A stretch of 9,361 nucleotides of DNA from Candidatus Lambdaproteobacteria bacterium (GCA_012964265.1 DTUH01000205.1:1-9361); one strand, 5' to 3'; shown: positions 1 to 7,278, numbered from the stretch's first letter. Numbers and translations are program-made. Notes: generated by a model not told the origin, from the sequence alone.

Positions 1-492
1 GTCAGATTGAATCCCCTTCAAATCATAACCGACACTCATGTCATACAGCACGTCACCGAAATTTTGCGCCAAATCCAGCTTTCCTGATGCCTGCAAAATT
101 TCTATCAGCATCGCGCCTTTCACATATTCGTGCAGCGATTGCTCAATCCGGAGTTCCTGCGACCACTCGACATTGTAACCCACAGTCTGCATGTCAATAC
201 ACGGTCGTGGAATTTCCAACTCATCAAGAATTTGGACGGTCTTCAGTTCCATAATTCTTGAACCACCCAGCCACGACAGTACTATATTTTGTGCCATTTG
301 AGTTTGTGGTCCGGAAGCCGGTCCGAGTGATGAAGAACTGTTTTTCCCGTGAAATTTTACAGAATAATCTTTTCCGTAAAGTCCGCAAAAAAAATTCTTT
401 TCCGGAAAATCAAAAATGGATTGCTCTGTTTCCAGCTCGGTGAACATCCGTTTGATGAGTGATCCAAAAGGATGTGGGATTAGTTCAGCCAT
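1..492 (-). CDS. ygfK: YgfK-type FMN/Fe-S oxidoreductase, N-terminal part only (runs off left edge)
   Basis: This frame is open from the ATG at 492 down to base 1 (164 codons), and the gene continues outside the window. An in-frame TGA at 508-510 makes this ATG the first possible start; no clear ribosome-binding site precedes it. Residues 57-67 (LGPASGPQTQM) and 80-87 (IMELKTVQ) resemble the opening of the dihydroorotate/dihydropyrimidine-dehydrogenase-like FMN barrel. Together with SIFDFPE near residue 25, PCID near 97 and MSVGYDLKGI near 152, they match my memory of E. coli YgfK, the so-called putative selenate reductase subunit of about 1,030 residues. If so, roughly 85% of the protein, including the Fe-S and flavin/NAD regions, lies outside the window. 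YgfK is reported in anaerobic purine/urate degradation clusters; its exact reaction is not settled. It starts 39 bp after ssnA on the same strand, so the two are probably cotranscribed. Family assignment is fairly sure; function is inferred. Confidence 0.85.
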   Translation of the reverse strand, partial: MAELIPHPFGSLIKRMFTELETEQSIFDFPEKNFFCGLYGKDYSVKFHGKNSSSSLGPASGPQTQMAQNIVLSWLGGSRIMELKTVQILDELEIPRPCIDMQTVGYNVEWSQELRIEQSLHEYVKGAMLIEILQASGKLDLAQNFGDVLYDMSVGYDLKGIQSD

Positions 493-531
493 GAGAGTTT
501 TAAAGTTTCAAAGGGTTATTTGGTAGAAAAA

Positions 532-1845
532 CTATATAAAATTGCTCCAAAGTCTTTTAGCTTGAGCGACAGCATTTGATTTTATTTCCTGTTCAGAAAC
601 ATTCAGCAGCTGATTCTCTTTTATTCTAAATTCTCCTCTGGTGATGACATCGCTTGGAGAGTCACTAATACCAAAAAAGACGTGCCCAAAAATGGTGGAT
701 TCAGTAATTGGTGTTCTCGGTAAATAATCAAAAATTGCAAGGTCTGCCTGATAACCTGGTAAAATCCTGCCAATTTTCCTGCCAAACAGCCTGGAGGCAA
801 GCGAGGCATTATTTTCAAATAAAAGCTGCATGTAGTCAACACTGTCTGCACCGCCGACCAAGTGTGAGCTGCGGATGAGCATTCCTTCTTTTCCTTCACG
901 GAGCATGTTGCCCTGCATACCGTCAGTACCAAGTCCTGTTTTTAATTGGTGAAAATTTTGATTGGGTGCCATTCCTACTCGATTATTGGCATTTGACGAT
1001 GGATTGTGAACCAGCTGAGCTTTGTGTTTCTGGAGCAACTCCACATCTGTTTCCTTGATATGCAGTCCGTGAATTATGAGTCCATTTTCATTGATTAAAT
1101 CAAATACCTGCAGTCTCTCCAAAACTGAACCAAAGCCTTTATTTACGGCATCCACTTCGTCAGCTTTGTCTTCAGAAACATGAATGTGAATTCCCCACGA
1201 ATTAAGACTGCTGACGGATTCTCGAATTTTCTTGAGTGAGTTATCAGACAGTGTAAAAGAAGCATGTAAACCGATCATCGGGTGAACATTTGGTGTGTCA
1301 GAAAATTTCCGGACAGCATCAAGATTTTCCTGCAAACTTGCTTCAAATATTTCCTGACCGTTGCGGTCAGAAATTTCAAAAGCGACACTTGTGTTTAAAC
1401 CCAATTTCTCTCCGGTTTCTGCCAGTAATGACAAGGATCCTTCGATGTAAGATGGACTGCAATGGTGGTCAATAATGGTTGTCGTTCCAGCTTTGAGACT
1501 ATCCAGCAATCCTGCTTCAAAGGAGGCTTGTGTGGAATCATGATCCAGAGCAAGGTCCATTTTCCACCAGACTTCCTGCAAAATTTCGCTAAAATTAGTG
1601 GGGGTTTTTTTTGGCAGAGGCATACCAACCGCGAGAGCAGAGTATAAATGGTGGTGGGCATTGATCATGCCGGGCAGGGCTATTTTCCCATGGAGATCGT
1701 GGACAACATCAAACTCACCGGATGGCATTTTAGAACCGACACTTTCAATCGTATCTCCGCAAATTGAGACACAGGCATTTTCAACAAGTGCCGGTTTTGA
1801 ACATGGATTGATGACGATTAAATTTTTCAGTAAGGTTTTTTTCAT
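532..1845 (-). CDS. ssnA: SsnA-type metal-dependent amidohydrolase (putative purine-pathway aminohydrolase)
   Basis: A full-length amidohydrolase-superfamily protein of 437 residues; E. coli SsnA is about 440. A small N-terminal beta-sandwich (1-58) leads into the metal-dependent TIM barrel. Visible metal ligands are H64 and H66 in NAHHHLYS, H222 in HIHVSED, H259 in IIHGLH and D308 in LGTDG. The signatures IIDHHCSPSYI (124-134), NPSSNANNRVG (281-291) and the tryptophan pair near 93 are SsnA-like rather than generic guanine deaminase or TrzN/AtzA. The reaction is probably hydrolytic deamination or ring opening of a purine-like heterocycle in the cytoplasm; the substrate is unproven. Genes of this type sit beside ygfK in E. 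coli and in anaerobic purine-degradation clusters, and ygfK follows here after 39 bp. The coding strand carries an A8-C5 run at codons 78-82 that could invite slippage, but the frame is intact. A good promoter lies directly upstream, although no Shine-Dalgarno is visible before the ATG. Confidence 0.9.
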   Translation of the reverse strand: MKKTLLKNLIVINPCSKPALVENACVSICGDTIESVGSKMPSGEFDVVHDLHGKIALPGMINAHHHLYSALAVGMPLPKKTPTNFSEILQEVWWKMDLALDHDSTQASFEAGLLDSLKAGTTTIIDHHCSPSYIEGSLSLLAETGEKLGLNTSVAFEISDRNGQEIFEASLQENLDAVRKFSDTPNVHPMIGLHASFTLSDNSLKKIRESVSSLNSWGIHIHVSEDKADEVDAVNKGFGSVLERLQVFDLINENGLIIHGLHIKETDVELLQKHKAQLVHNPSSNANNRVGMAPNQNFHQLKTGLGTDGMQGNMLREGKEGMLIRSSHLVGGADSVDYMQLLFENNASLASRLFGRKIGRILPGYQADLAIFDYLPRTPITESTIFGHVFFGISDSPSDVITRGEFRIKENQLLNVSEQEIKSNAVAQAKRLWSNFI

Positions 1846-1885
1846 GGTCAGCTTATTAAAAAATTTGAAAATTCAGCTACTTAGT

Positions 1886-1914
1886 ATTTTACTGATTCTA
1901 AATTTAACAGTCAA
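1886..1914 (-). promoter_or_regulatory. Sigma70-like promoter for ssnA-ygfK
   Basis: On the minus strand a TTGACT -35 (1909-1914) and a TAAAAT -10 (1886-1891) are separated by exactly 17 bp; each hexamer differs from consensus at one position. It begins immediately after the lpxK stop codon and leaves a predicted leader of about 30-35 nt before the ssnA ATG. It suggests that ssnA-ygfK can be transcribed independently of the secretin-lpxK genes upstream. No terminator hairpin is visible in the 69-bp gap, so read-through remains possible. Confidence 0.55.
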
Positions 1915-2988
1915 TTACTTTTCATTCTTTAAGGATTCAAATTTGGTACATAGGAATTCTGCAAAAAAGTCATTCCAATAATAGTCAGGTATAATTTCCA
2001 TTTCCAAAATCCAGATATGTTCATGGAGTTCGGGAAAGATTCTTAGTTTGACAGCATCTTTTTCCGTGGTCAGCACATATTCCGGCTGCAATGATTTCTG
2101 GTGATTCAGTATCTTTTGTACATCTTCCCCGTGATAATCATGGTGATCAGGGAATTCAATTGTGCCAGTGATTTCCACTCCATGCTGCTCTAACAATCGT
2201 TCGAATCCTTTAGGCTGAGCAATGCCCGATGTGAGCAGCAAGCGCTTGTTTTTTATTTCTTTTAAGTTTAAATGAGCCTTGCCGTCTAGCCGCGTGAGAC
2301 CTTGTACCTCATAATTGAAATTGAAAATAGGACAGCTGACTTTCAGCTCATGCTGGAGCATTTGCATAACTGAGTCAGAAGAGGCTAAATTGCTTTTAGT
2401 GATAATGATTGCATCGGCACGTTTCCATTGATTTTCCGGTTCACGTAACGCACCATAAGGCAGCAAATGACGATTGCCGAAACCTTGAACTGCATCAATC
2501 AAAAGTAAATTAAGATCACGGTGAATCGACAAATGCTGATACGCGTCATCGAGGATCAGTACATCCGGATTATCATTTTCCTCTGCGGAATGAGCTGTAA
2601 TGGTCCTTGAACTACCTACATAAACGGGCACCTCCGGGTTCCGCATAGCAAGTAAATAAGGCTCATCCCCAAAAAAGGCGGGGTCGATCGTGTTGTCTTC
2701 ACAAAAACGGAAACGTTGCTGAATAGCGGCGTTTTTTCGTTTGTAACCTCGACTTAGAATAGCAGGATATTTTTGTACACGTTGAAATTCTCTTACCAGA
2801 AAATCAACAACAGGTGTTTTTCCTGTTCCGCCAACTGTCAAATTTCCTACAGAAATGACTGGTGTTTTAACGCGATTCGTTTTTAACCAAGCTTTTTTGT
2901 ATGCATGAATCCTGAAAAGAACAAAGGTTTTGAAAACCAGTGAAATTAAAAAAAGCAATGGTTTAACAAATTTATTTGAAAAAATCAT
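1915..2988 (-). CDS. lpxK: Tetraacyldisaccharide 4'-kinase LpxK (lipid A biosynthesis)
   Basis: LpxK phosphorylates the 4' position of the tetraacyldisaccharide-1-phosphate lipid A precursor with ATP at the cytoplasmic face of the inner membrane. The 357-residue protein is somewhat longer than the usual 320-340. It has a hydrophobic N-terminal anchor (about 8-26), then the hallmark P-loop GNLTVGGTGKTP (48-59, with K57 and T58), LSRGYKRK (78-85), GDEPYLLA (107-114), DDAYQH (147-152), PYGALREP (177-184), FPDHHDY (279-285) and TTEKDAVKL (307-315). The DDAYQH form replaces the DDGLQH of E. coli; I recall Ala-containing versions from Bacteroidetes and others. The ATG overlaps the stop codon of the upstream secretin gene (ATGA at 2985-2988) and has no Shine-Dalgarno of its own, so its translation is probably coupled to the secretin. 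Finding LpxK shows that the organism makes lipid A. Confidence 0.96.
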   Translation of the reverse strand: MIFSNKFVKPLLFLISLVFKTFVLFRIHAYKKAWLKTNRVKTPVISVGNLTVGGTGKTPVVDFLVREFQRVQKYPAILSRGYKRKNAAIQQRFRFCEDNTIDPAFFGDEPYLLAMRNPEVPVYVGSSRTITAHSAEENDNPDVLILDDAYQHLSIHRDLNLLLIDAVQGFGNRHLLPYGALREPENQWKRADAIIITKSNLASSDSVMQMLQHELKVSCPIFNFNYEVQGLTRLDGKAHLNLKEIKNKRLLLTSGIAQPKGFERLLEQHGVEITGTIEFPDHHDYHGEDVQKILNHQKSLQPEYVLTTEKDAVKLRIFPELHEHIWILEMEIIPDYYWNDFFAEFLCTKFESLKNEK

Positions 2989-4877
2989 GGTTTTAGTTCT
3001 GCATTTTTATTGTCACTCTCCAGCTTAGAAAATTGAGGTAATTGCTGAACATCATCTGCAAATACACGGGTCGGTGTCACGAAGACCATTACATGATCGA
3101 AACTGTCACTTGCACCACTTGTCCTAAAGAGTGGACCAAGTAAAGGAAGGTCTTTAAAAAACGGTACCCCGGAAAGGTTTTGTCCACTTCTGTTTTTGAT
3201 CAATCCACCCAGCAAAAAAGGTTCTCCATCTTTTACATAGACTTGAGTTTGAGCGCGCTGGGTATTGATAGGCGGAATTCCGTCAATGCTTGGACCTTCT
3301 GTAGGATTACTGGTTTCTGCGTAGATCTTAAGCCAAATCCTGTCATTACTGCGATTATCACTATCCTCAATCAAACGGGGAGTCACCCTGAGAGTAATGC
3401 CGGTTTTTAACTCTTGCAAGCGGCTCGTCTTCTCAGTATTTATTTTTATATGCATTACCGAACCGCTGTTCATTTCAGCTTCCACATTATTGAGGGTGAC
3501 TACCACAGGCCGTGAAAGCATGCGCCCCTTACCCTCACTCTGCAGCAAACGTAAGACGGCATCGACGCGCAAAGCCTGCGAAGTTGCCGCAGGACCCAAA
3601 GCTAAACCTGCAGAAAAAGGTCCTTGATCTGAGATACTCACCATACCATCTGTGGCGACACTTTTGCCTCGGAACTCCAAACCAAGCTGTCGTGAATGTG
3701 ATTCGCTGGTTTCAAACAGGTGTGCTTCTATCCGAATCAAAGGCAGGGGACGATCCCAAATCCGTATCAGTTTTTCCAGCCATTCCACATGAGATTTGCT
3801 GCCTTCCAGAATGAGTGTGTTGCTGAGCAAATCGGCAATAATTAGTGGACGTAAAGGCGGGAGTTCAGTTTCATCTTCGAGCCGCTGTTGCAGGGCTTTA
3901 TTTAAGCTTTCCTCTACACCAGGAATTGTCAAAGAATGTCCGTTACTCGTCACAGTTTGCGGCCCCACACTTAGGTACTTTAACGGCAAGCGCACAATTT
4001 TTGTTTCCGGAATTATTTGGGATTCAGGATCTTCAGCTTTAAATTCAGGAGGCTCTGGAAACAGCTCAGGATTAGCTAAAGTTTGTTCCGGGAGTCCGTT
4101 TTCCCATTGTTCAATCAATTGAGCTGTTAGCTTTACGGATTCTTCCGAACCTCTTAAAACCAACAAATTAGCGGCAGGAAATGAATCATGTACAAGGCGG
4201 ATTTCCTCCAGTTCTTTTCTGATTTCAGCTATAAACTCCTGTACTTGATTTTTACTGGCAACCCGTATGGTAACAGACTTGGTAACCAAAGGGGGATCTT
4301 GAGTCCATTCTAAAACATGCTGTTCCGGATAATAAACCGCAAGTGCATTCTGGCGCCGTGATAAATCAAAAATTGCATCCTCAATTGAACCATAGTCCAA
4401 ATTGCGAATTACTTTACGCTCCTTTATTTTTTCTGCCTTAAAACGTAAAGTAATTTGTCCAACTTGAGCTAATTCGCGTAGAATATTTGCTAATGAAACT
4501 GATGAGTTGAGAATTTTCTTGAAAGGACGATGCCGCCATGCGTCTGTTCTTAACACTATTCGATGTTGATTTTGCAGACTAACCAATGTCAAATCATGAC
4601 GTGAAAGCAGCAGGTTCAATACTGTTTCCGGATTATGACCTTGAATTTCTTCGACTTCCGGAAGACCCCGAACTGCGGAATCTATTTTTATTTTTTCAGG
4701 ATACAGGGCGAATTTTTGAATCAGCGCTTCCAGCATTTCTGCAAGAGAATTTGCTGAACTAGTGGAAATTGTGAATCCGGAATTGCCAACATTTTTCCAG
4801 GTAATTCCGGATTTTGCCTGTAAAAGACATATGCCGGTTACGAAAAAAAACAATATGGTGGAAAACCACTTTTTCAT
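2985..4877 (-). CDS. Secreted secretin, outer-membrane channel protein resembling type III (SctC-like) secretins
   Basis: This 630-residue protein begins with a classical signal peptide (MKK, hydrophobic 5-19, probable cleavage after LLQA at 21). Residues about 24-110 and 125-192 look like paired N0-type periplasmic domains, and 200-260 resembles an N1/N3-like ring-building repeat. The stretch LPLKYL to IPGV (297-320), IIADLLSNTLILEGS (346-360) and WDRPLPLIRIEAHLFE (374-389) follows the layout I associate with type III secretion SctC/YscC. The secretin gate and barrel region spans about 380-605, ending in the typical VPFFKDLPLLGPLFR (571-585) and FVTPTRVF (599-606). Secretins oligomerise into gated outer-membrane channels for proteins, pili or phage. 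No pilus, type II or type III secretion genes adjoin it; its 3' end overlaps lpxK. A T8 run on the coding strand falls in the signal-peptide codons (4843-4850). PilQ-like or GspD-like roles are possible. Family membership is sure; the secretion type is not. Confidence 0.87.
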   Translation of the reverse strand: MKKWFSTILFFFVTGICLLQAKSGITWKNVGNSGFTISTSSANSLAEMLEALIQKFALYPEKIKIDSAVRGLPEVEEIQGHNPETVLNLLLSRHDLTLVSLQNQHRIVLRTDAWRHRPFKKILNSSVSLANILRELAQVGQITLRFKAEKIKERKVIRNLDYGSIEDAIFDLSRRQNALAVYYPEQHVLEWTQDPPLVTKSVTIRVASKNQVQEFIAEIRKELEEIRLVHDSFPAANLLVLRGSEESVKLTAQLIEQWENGLPEQTLANPELFPEPPEFKAEDPESQIIPETKIVRLPLKYLSVGPQTVTSNGHSLTIPGVEESLNKALQQRLEDETELPPLRPLIIADLLSNTLILEGSKSHVEWLEKLIRIWDRPLPLIRIEAHLFETSESHSRQLGLEFRGKSVATDGMVSISDQGPFSAGLALGPAATSQALRVDAVLRLLQSEGKGRMLSRPVVVTLNNVEAEMNSGSVMHIKINTEKTSRLQELKTGITLRVTPRLIEDSDNRSNDRIWLKIYAETSNPTEGPSIDGIPPINTQRAQTQVYVKDGEPFLLGGLIKNRSGQNLSGVPFFKDLPLLGPLFRTSGASDSFDHVMVFVTPTRVFADDVQQLPQFSKLESDNKNAELKP

Positions 4878-5051
4878 TACTTCATTAGCTGAGGTCGTGA
4901 CTTTATTATTAAGGTAAAGCTTTGCATATCTACTTTCACACCTTGGCGCGAATAATACAAATTCTAACTAATTCCGTGTTGGCTGCAGGTTGTTTTATTT
5001 GCCGCTGAGCAATGCCGAACTTTTGATCTAACTTCTAAATACGACATTGTT

Positions 5052-5064
5052 TTGAATAATTCAA
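5052..5064. repeat. 13-bp palindrome, possible operator
   Basis: TTGAAT-A-ATTCAA is a perfect dyad with 6-bp arms and a single central base, lying about 17 bp upstream of the candidate -35 of the cyclase gene. Its compact odd-length form suits a dimeric regulator, but a 6-bp AT-rich arm can arise by chance in DNA of this composition. Confidence 0.3.
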
Positions 5065-5080
5065 GTGTTGTGATGAAAAA

Positions 5081-5110
5081 TTGATTGAAGTCTTTTCGAA
5101 AATGTATTGT
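5081..5110 (+). promoter_or_regulatory. Candidate promoter for the CHASE2 cyclase gene
   Basis: TTGATT (5081-5086) and TATTGT (5105-5110) are spaced by 18 bp, each matching the sigma70 consensus at four of six positions. A TG doublet directly precedes the -10. The predicted transcript would have a leader of about 85 nt. The match is modest and other pairs in this AT-rich region cannot be excluded. Confidence 0.28.
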
Positions 5111-5125
5111 TAATTCCACAACAAT
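5106..5125. repeat. Inverted repeat overlapping the candidate cyclase -10
   Basis: ATTGTT (5106-5111) and AACAAT (5120-5125) are perfect complements around an 8-base spacer. The dyad overlaps the proposed -10 hexamer, where a bound regulator could block or remodel transcription. The evidence is the symmetry alone. Confidence 0.28.
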
Positions 5126-5192
5126 GAATTAGATTTCCGTGTAGGCCGCATAGTTTTTTTGGAAATTAGCGGAATTATCTTAACCTGAAGCT

Positions 5193-5198
5193 AAGGAG
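5193..5198 (+). promoter_or_regulatory. Shine-Dalgarno site of the CHASE2 cyclase
   Basis: AAGGAG ends four bases before the ATG at 5203. It is the only strong Shine-Dalgarno sequence in front of any gene in this window, and it fixes the start of the cyclase. The spacing is slightly short. Confidence 0.75.
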
Positions 5199-5202
5199 AA
5201 TC

Positions 5203-7278
5203 ATGTTAAAACTCATTCGTCGTCCGGATATTTGGATCACTCTCGCCTTTTTTCTGTTGATGGTTCCTGCAGAGCAAATGGAACTTTTTTCTTCATTGGA
5301 AAACTGGTTGTTGGGTAACCGGCATATTGTACGTCTCAATACTTTAGAACTGGAGCAAACTCAATTTGCCTATGATGAGATTGTGATTGTAGACACGGAG
5401 GAGCAATTTTTCGAAGAATATGGTAGTTGGCCGCTCAAACGAGCTGATATTGCAAAGTTGACAACAAATTTAAAAAAGCTTGGCGCAAAAGTCACTGCTA
5501 TCGATTTTTTAATGGATTTTCCAAACGGTTATGATGAGGACCCCATTCTCGCAGAAGCCCTGGAAAAAGGTGGTAATACTATCATAGTCGCACAACTGGA
5601 ATTTGGTAAAGATGGTAAATTCAAGGAGGTCAATTACCCAACCGAAACCCTGAAGGTGGCTGCCGAAAGCGGCTACACTAACCACACCTTGATTGGAAAT
5701 AAACTTTCCAGAGTCCGCTTTTTTCCTCAACAAATAAAGGATCACAATATCTGGCCATTTGCCATAAAAACACTGGCAATGTACAAAGAAGTTGAGCCAA
5801 AACTGGAGAATGGGCAGCTCACGATTGGAGACATTGTTGTGCCTTTGGATCCGTTTAATGATTTGTGGGTTGACTTTCCATCTCTTCCACCCACTGCAAC
5901 TTTTTTAGCAAAAGACACACCCGCAGGAATTTCCGCTGCAGAAATTTTGTTTGAACTTGAGGGTATACCTGATGATGAATGGGATGAAGAGACCGAGGAA
6001 CTGCAGGAAATGATTAGAGGTAAAATCGTTTTGGTTGGAGATACATCCGAAGTTTCCCACGATATTTTTACCAGTCCCATTGGAGAAGTTTATGGAATTG
6101 AGTTTCTCGCCGATACGATTACCACGCTGATGAAAAATGCACCTATTCGTCCGGCTAGTTCGGGAAGTGAAATGTTGGTGCTTTTGATTCTGTTTATTTG
6201 CTTTGTACTGGTCGCACTGATTCCTAAATATGAAAATGCGTTGTTTTTTCTGATCATTTCAACCTACACCGGATTTGGTGTTTTTACTTATGTATATTAT
6301 GGAGTTGCCTACTCCATGAGCTATTCTCTGATTGCTTGTGTGTTAAGTACCGTTACCATCAACCTTTACTTATTTATGATGGAACGGAAACAGAAAGGAT
6401 TTATCAAAGGCGCATTTTCACAGTATCTCTCACCGACTGTGATTGATCAAATAGTAGCAAACCCCGATATGCTTAAACTCGGTGGTGAAAAACGTGAAAT
6501 GACTCCGTTTTTTTCAGATATCCAGGGATTTTCAACCATTTCAGAAGGTCTGACTCCGGAAGAACTGGTACAATTACTCAATGAATATCTGACAGCAATG
6601 TGTGATATTATTTCGTCTCATCACGGTACTATTGATAAATTTGAAGGTGATGCAATCATCGCTTTTTGGGGTGCACCTTTAGATCTTCCAAACCATGCCA
6701 CTGTTGCCTGTTATGCAACTATTGAGATGCAAAAACGCAGCGTGGAATTGCGTAAGATGCTGCGAGAACAAAACCGGCCTTTGCTTTACACCCGAATGGG
6801 CTTGAACAGCGGCCCTGTAGTAGTTGGTAATATGGGTTCCGCCGAGCGGATGGATTACACCATGATGGGTGATGTTGTCAATTTGGCAGCAAGACTGGAA
6901 GGTGCCAATAAATTTTATAAAACCTACTCCATGATTTCAGGCAGTACCTATGAACTGGTCAAAGATGACGTGGATAGTCGTCAGTTAGATATTATCCGGG
7001 TGGTCGGCAAAAATGAGCCGGTTCCAGTCCACGAATTGCTGGCCCGCAAAAACGAAACAAGCAGCGAAATGAGCGGTGTGGTGGAACAATACCTGAAAGG
7101 ACTGAAGTTATATCAGGACAGAAATTTTGCTGATGCGGTTAAGGAATTTGAAAAAGTGTTAACTATCGATCCGGATGATGGTCCGTCACAGACTTATGTC
7201 AAACGTTGCGCGATGTTCATCGAGACACCACCTGAAAAAGACTGGGACGGTGTGTTTACATTTACGGAAAAAGGTTGA
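5203..7278 (+). CDS. Membrane-bound CHASE2 sensor class III adenylate cyclase with C-terminal TPR
   Basis: A 691-residue sensor enzyme. One membrane segment (about 11-24) precedes an extracytoplasmic CHASE2 domain (about 25-318), with GSWPLKR (74-80), a beta-alpha unit ending GAKVTAIDFLMD (94-105) and RGKIVLVGD (272-280). Three membrane helices follow (about 323-341, 346-366, 371-391). The cytoplasmic cyclase domain (about 430-612) has metal-binding D439 in FFSDIQG and D483 in KFEGD, base-recognising K479 and T553, and transition-state N560 and R564 in NLAARLE. The Lys/Thr pair marks class IIIb and predicts cAMP rather than cGMP as product; class IIIb enzymes are often bicarbonate-responsive, which is unproven here. 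The tail (about 626-672) reads as a single TPR-like repeat. The CHASE2 ligand is unknown. An acidic stretch (251-269, 11 acidic residues) sits inside the sensor domain. The gene has a strong AAGGAG site, lies divergent to the secretin and is followed by tlyA after 12 bp. Confidence 0.93.
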   Translation: MLKLIRRPDIWITLAFFLLMVPAEQMELFSSLENWLLGNRHIVRLNTLELEQTQFAYDEIVIVDTEEQFFEEYGSWPLKRADIAKLTTNLKKLGAKVTAIDFLMDFPNGYDEDPILAEALEKGGNTIIVAQLEFGKDGKFKEVNYPTETLKVAAESGYTNHTLIGNKLSRVRFFPQQIKDHNIWPFAIKTLAMYKEVEPKLENGQLTIGDIVVPLDPFNDLWVDFPSLPPTATFLAKDTPAGISAAEILFELEGIPDDEWDEETEELQEMIRGKIVLVGDTSEVSHDIFTSPIGEVYGIEFLADTITTLMKNAPIRPASSGSEMLVLLILFICFVLVALIPKYENALFFLIISTYTGFGVFTYVYYGVAYSMSYSLIACVLSTVTINLYLFMMERKQKGFIKGAFSQYLSPTVIDQIVANPDMLKLGGEKREMTPFFSDIQGFSTISEGLTPEELVQLLNEYLTAMCDIISSHHGTIDKFEGDAIIAFWGAPLDLPNHATVACYATIEMQKRSVELRKMLREQNRPLLYTRMGLNSGPVVVGNMGSAERMDYTMMGDVVNLAARLEGANKFYKTYSMISGSTYELVKDDVDSRQLDIIRVVGKNEPVPVHELLARKNETSSEMSGVVEQYLKGLKLYQDRNFADAVKEFEKVLTIDPDDGPSQTYVKRCAMFIETPPEKDWDGVFTFTEKG

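Larger units (their letters stand above)
4878..5202. other. Divergent intergenic region between the secretin and CHASE2-cyclase genes
   Basis: This 325-bp AT-rich stretch separates two divergent genes and must hold the control signals for both. I see no convincing reading frame, RNA gene or terminator. On the plus strand there is a candidate promoter and two short dyads, listed separately, plus a strong ribosome-binding site before the cyclase. On the minus strand I could not pick out a convincing -35/-10 pair for the secretin. Before its ATG only a weak GAAG-like purine run is visible. There are no matches to a DnaA box, so I see nothing supporting a replication origin. Confidence 0.6.

Noticed and set aside
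258..443. Plus-strand reading frame of 61 codons opposite the 5' part of ygfK
   Set aside because: It lies antisense to a frame that clearly encodes a YgfK N terminus and has no recognisable domain.
1598..1981. Plus-strand frame of 127 codons across the ssnA start and lpxK end
   Set aside because: It is antisense to two well-supported genes and crosses their intergenic promoter; there is no family resemblance or ribosome-binding site.
3796..4122. Plus-strand frames of about 100 codons opposite the secretin gene
   Set aside because: They are low-complexity, serine- and cysteine-rich mirror frames of the secretin with no independent evidence.
4859..4877. Lipoprotein signal on the secretin because of the cysteine at residue 17
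   Set aside because: The sequence before the cysteine (VTGI) does not fit a lipobox, since isoleucine occupies the -1 position; LLQA further on suits signal peptidase I.
5166..5194. TTAGC/GCTAA inverted repeat before the cyclase ribosome-binding site, considered as a riboswitch or leader hairpin
   Set aside because: The arms are only 5 bp with a 19-base loop and no conserved aptamer-like sequence.
4878..5202. Possible replication origin near parB in the divergent region
   Set aside because: No DnaA-box cluster is visible (the closest string, AATTCCACA, matches only six of nine positions), and dnaA, gidB and full parS sites are absent.
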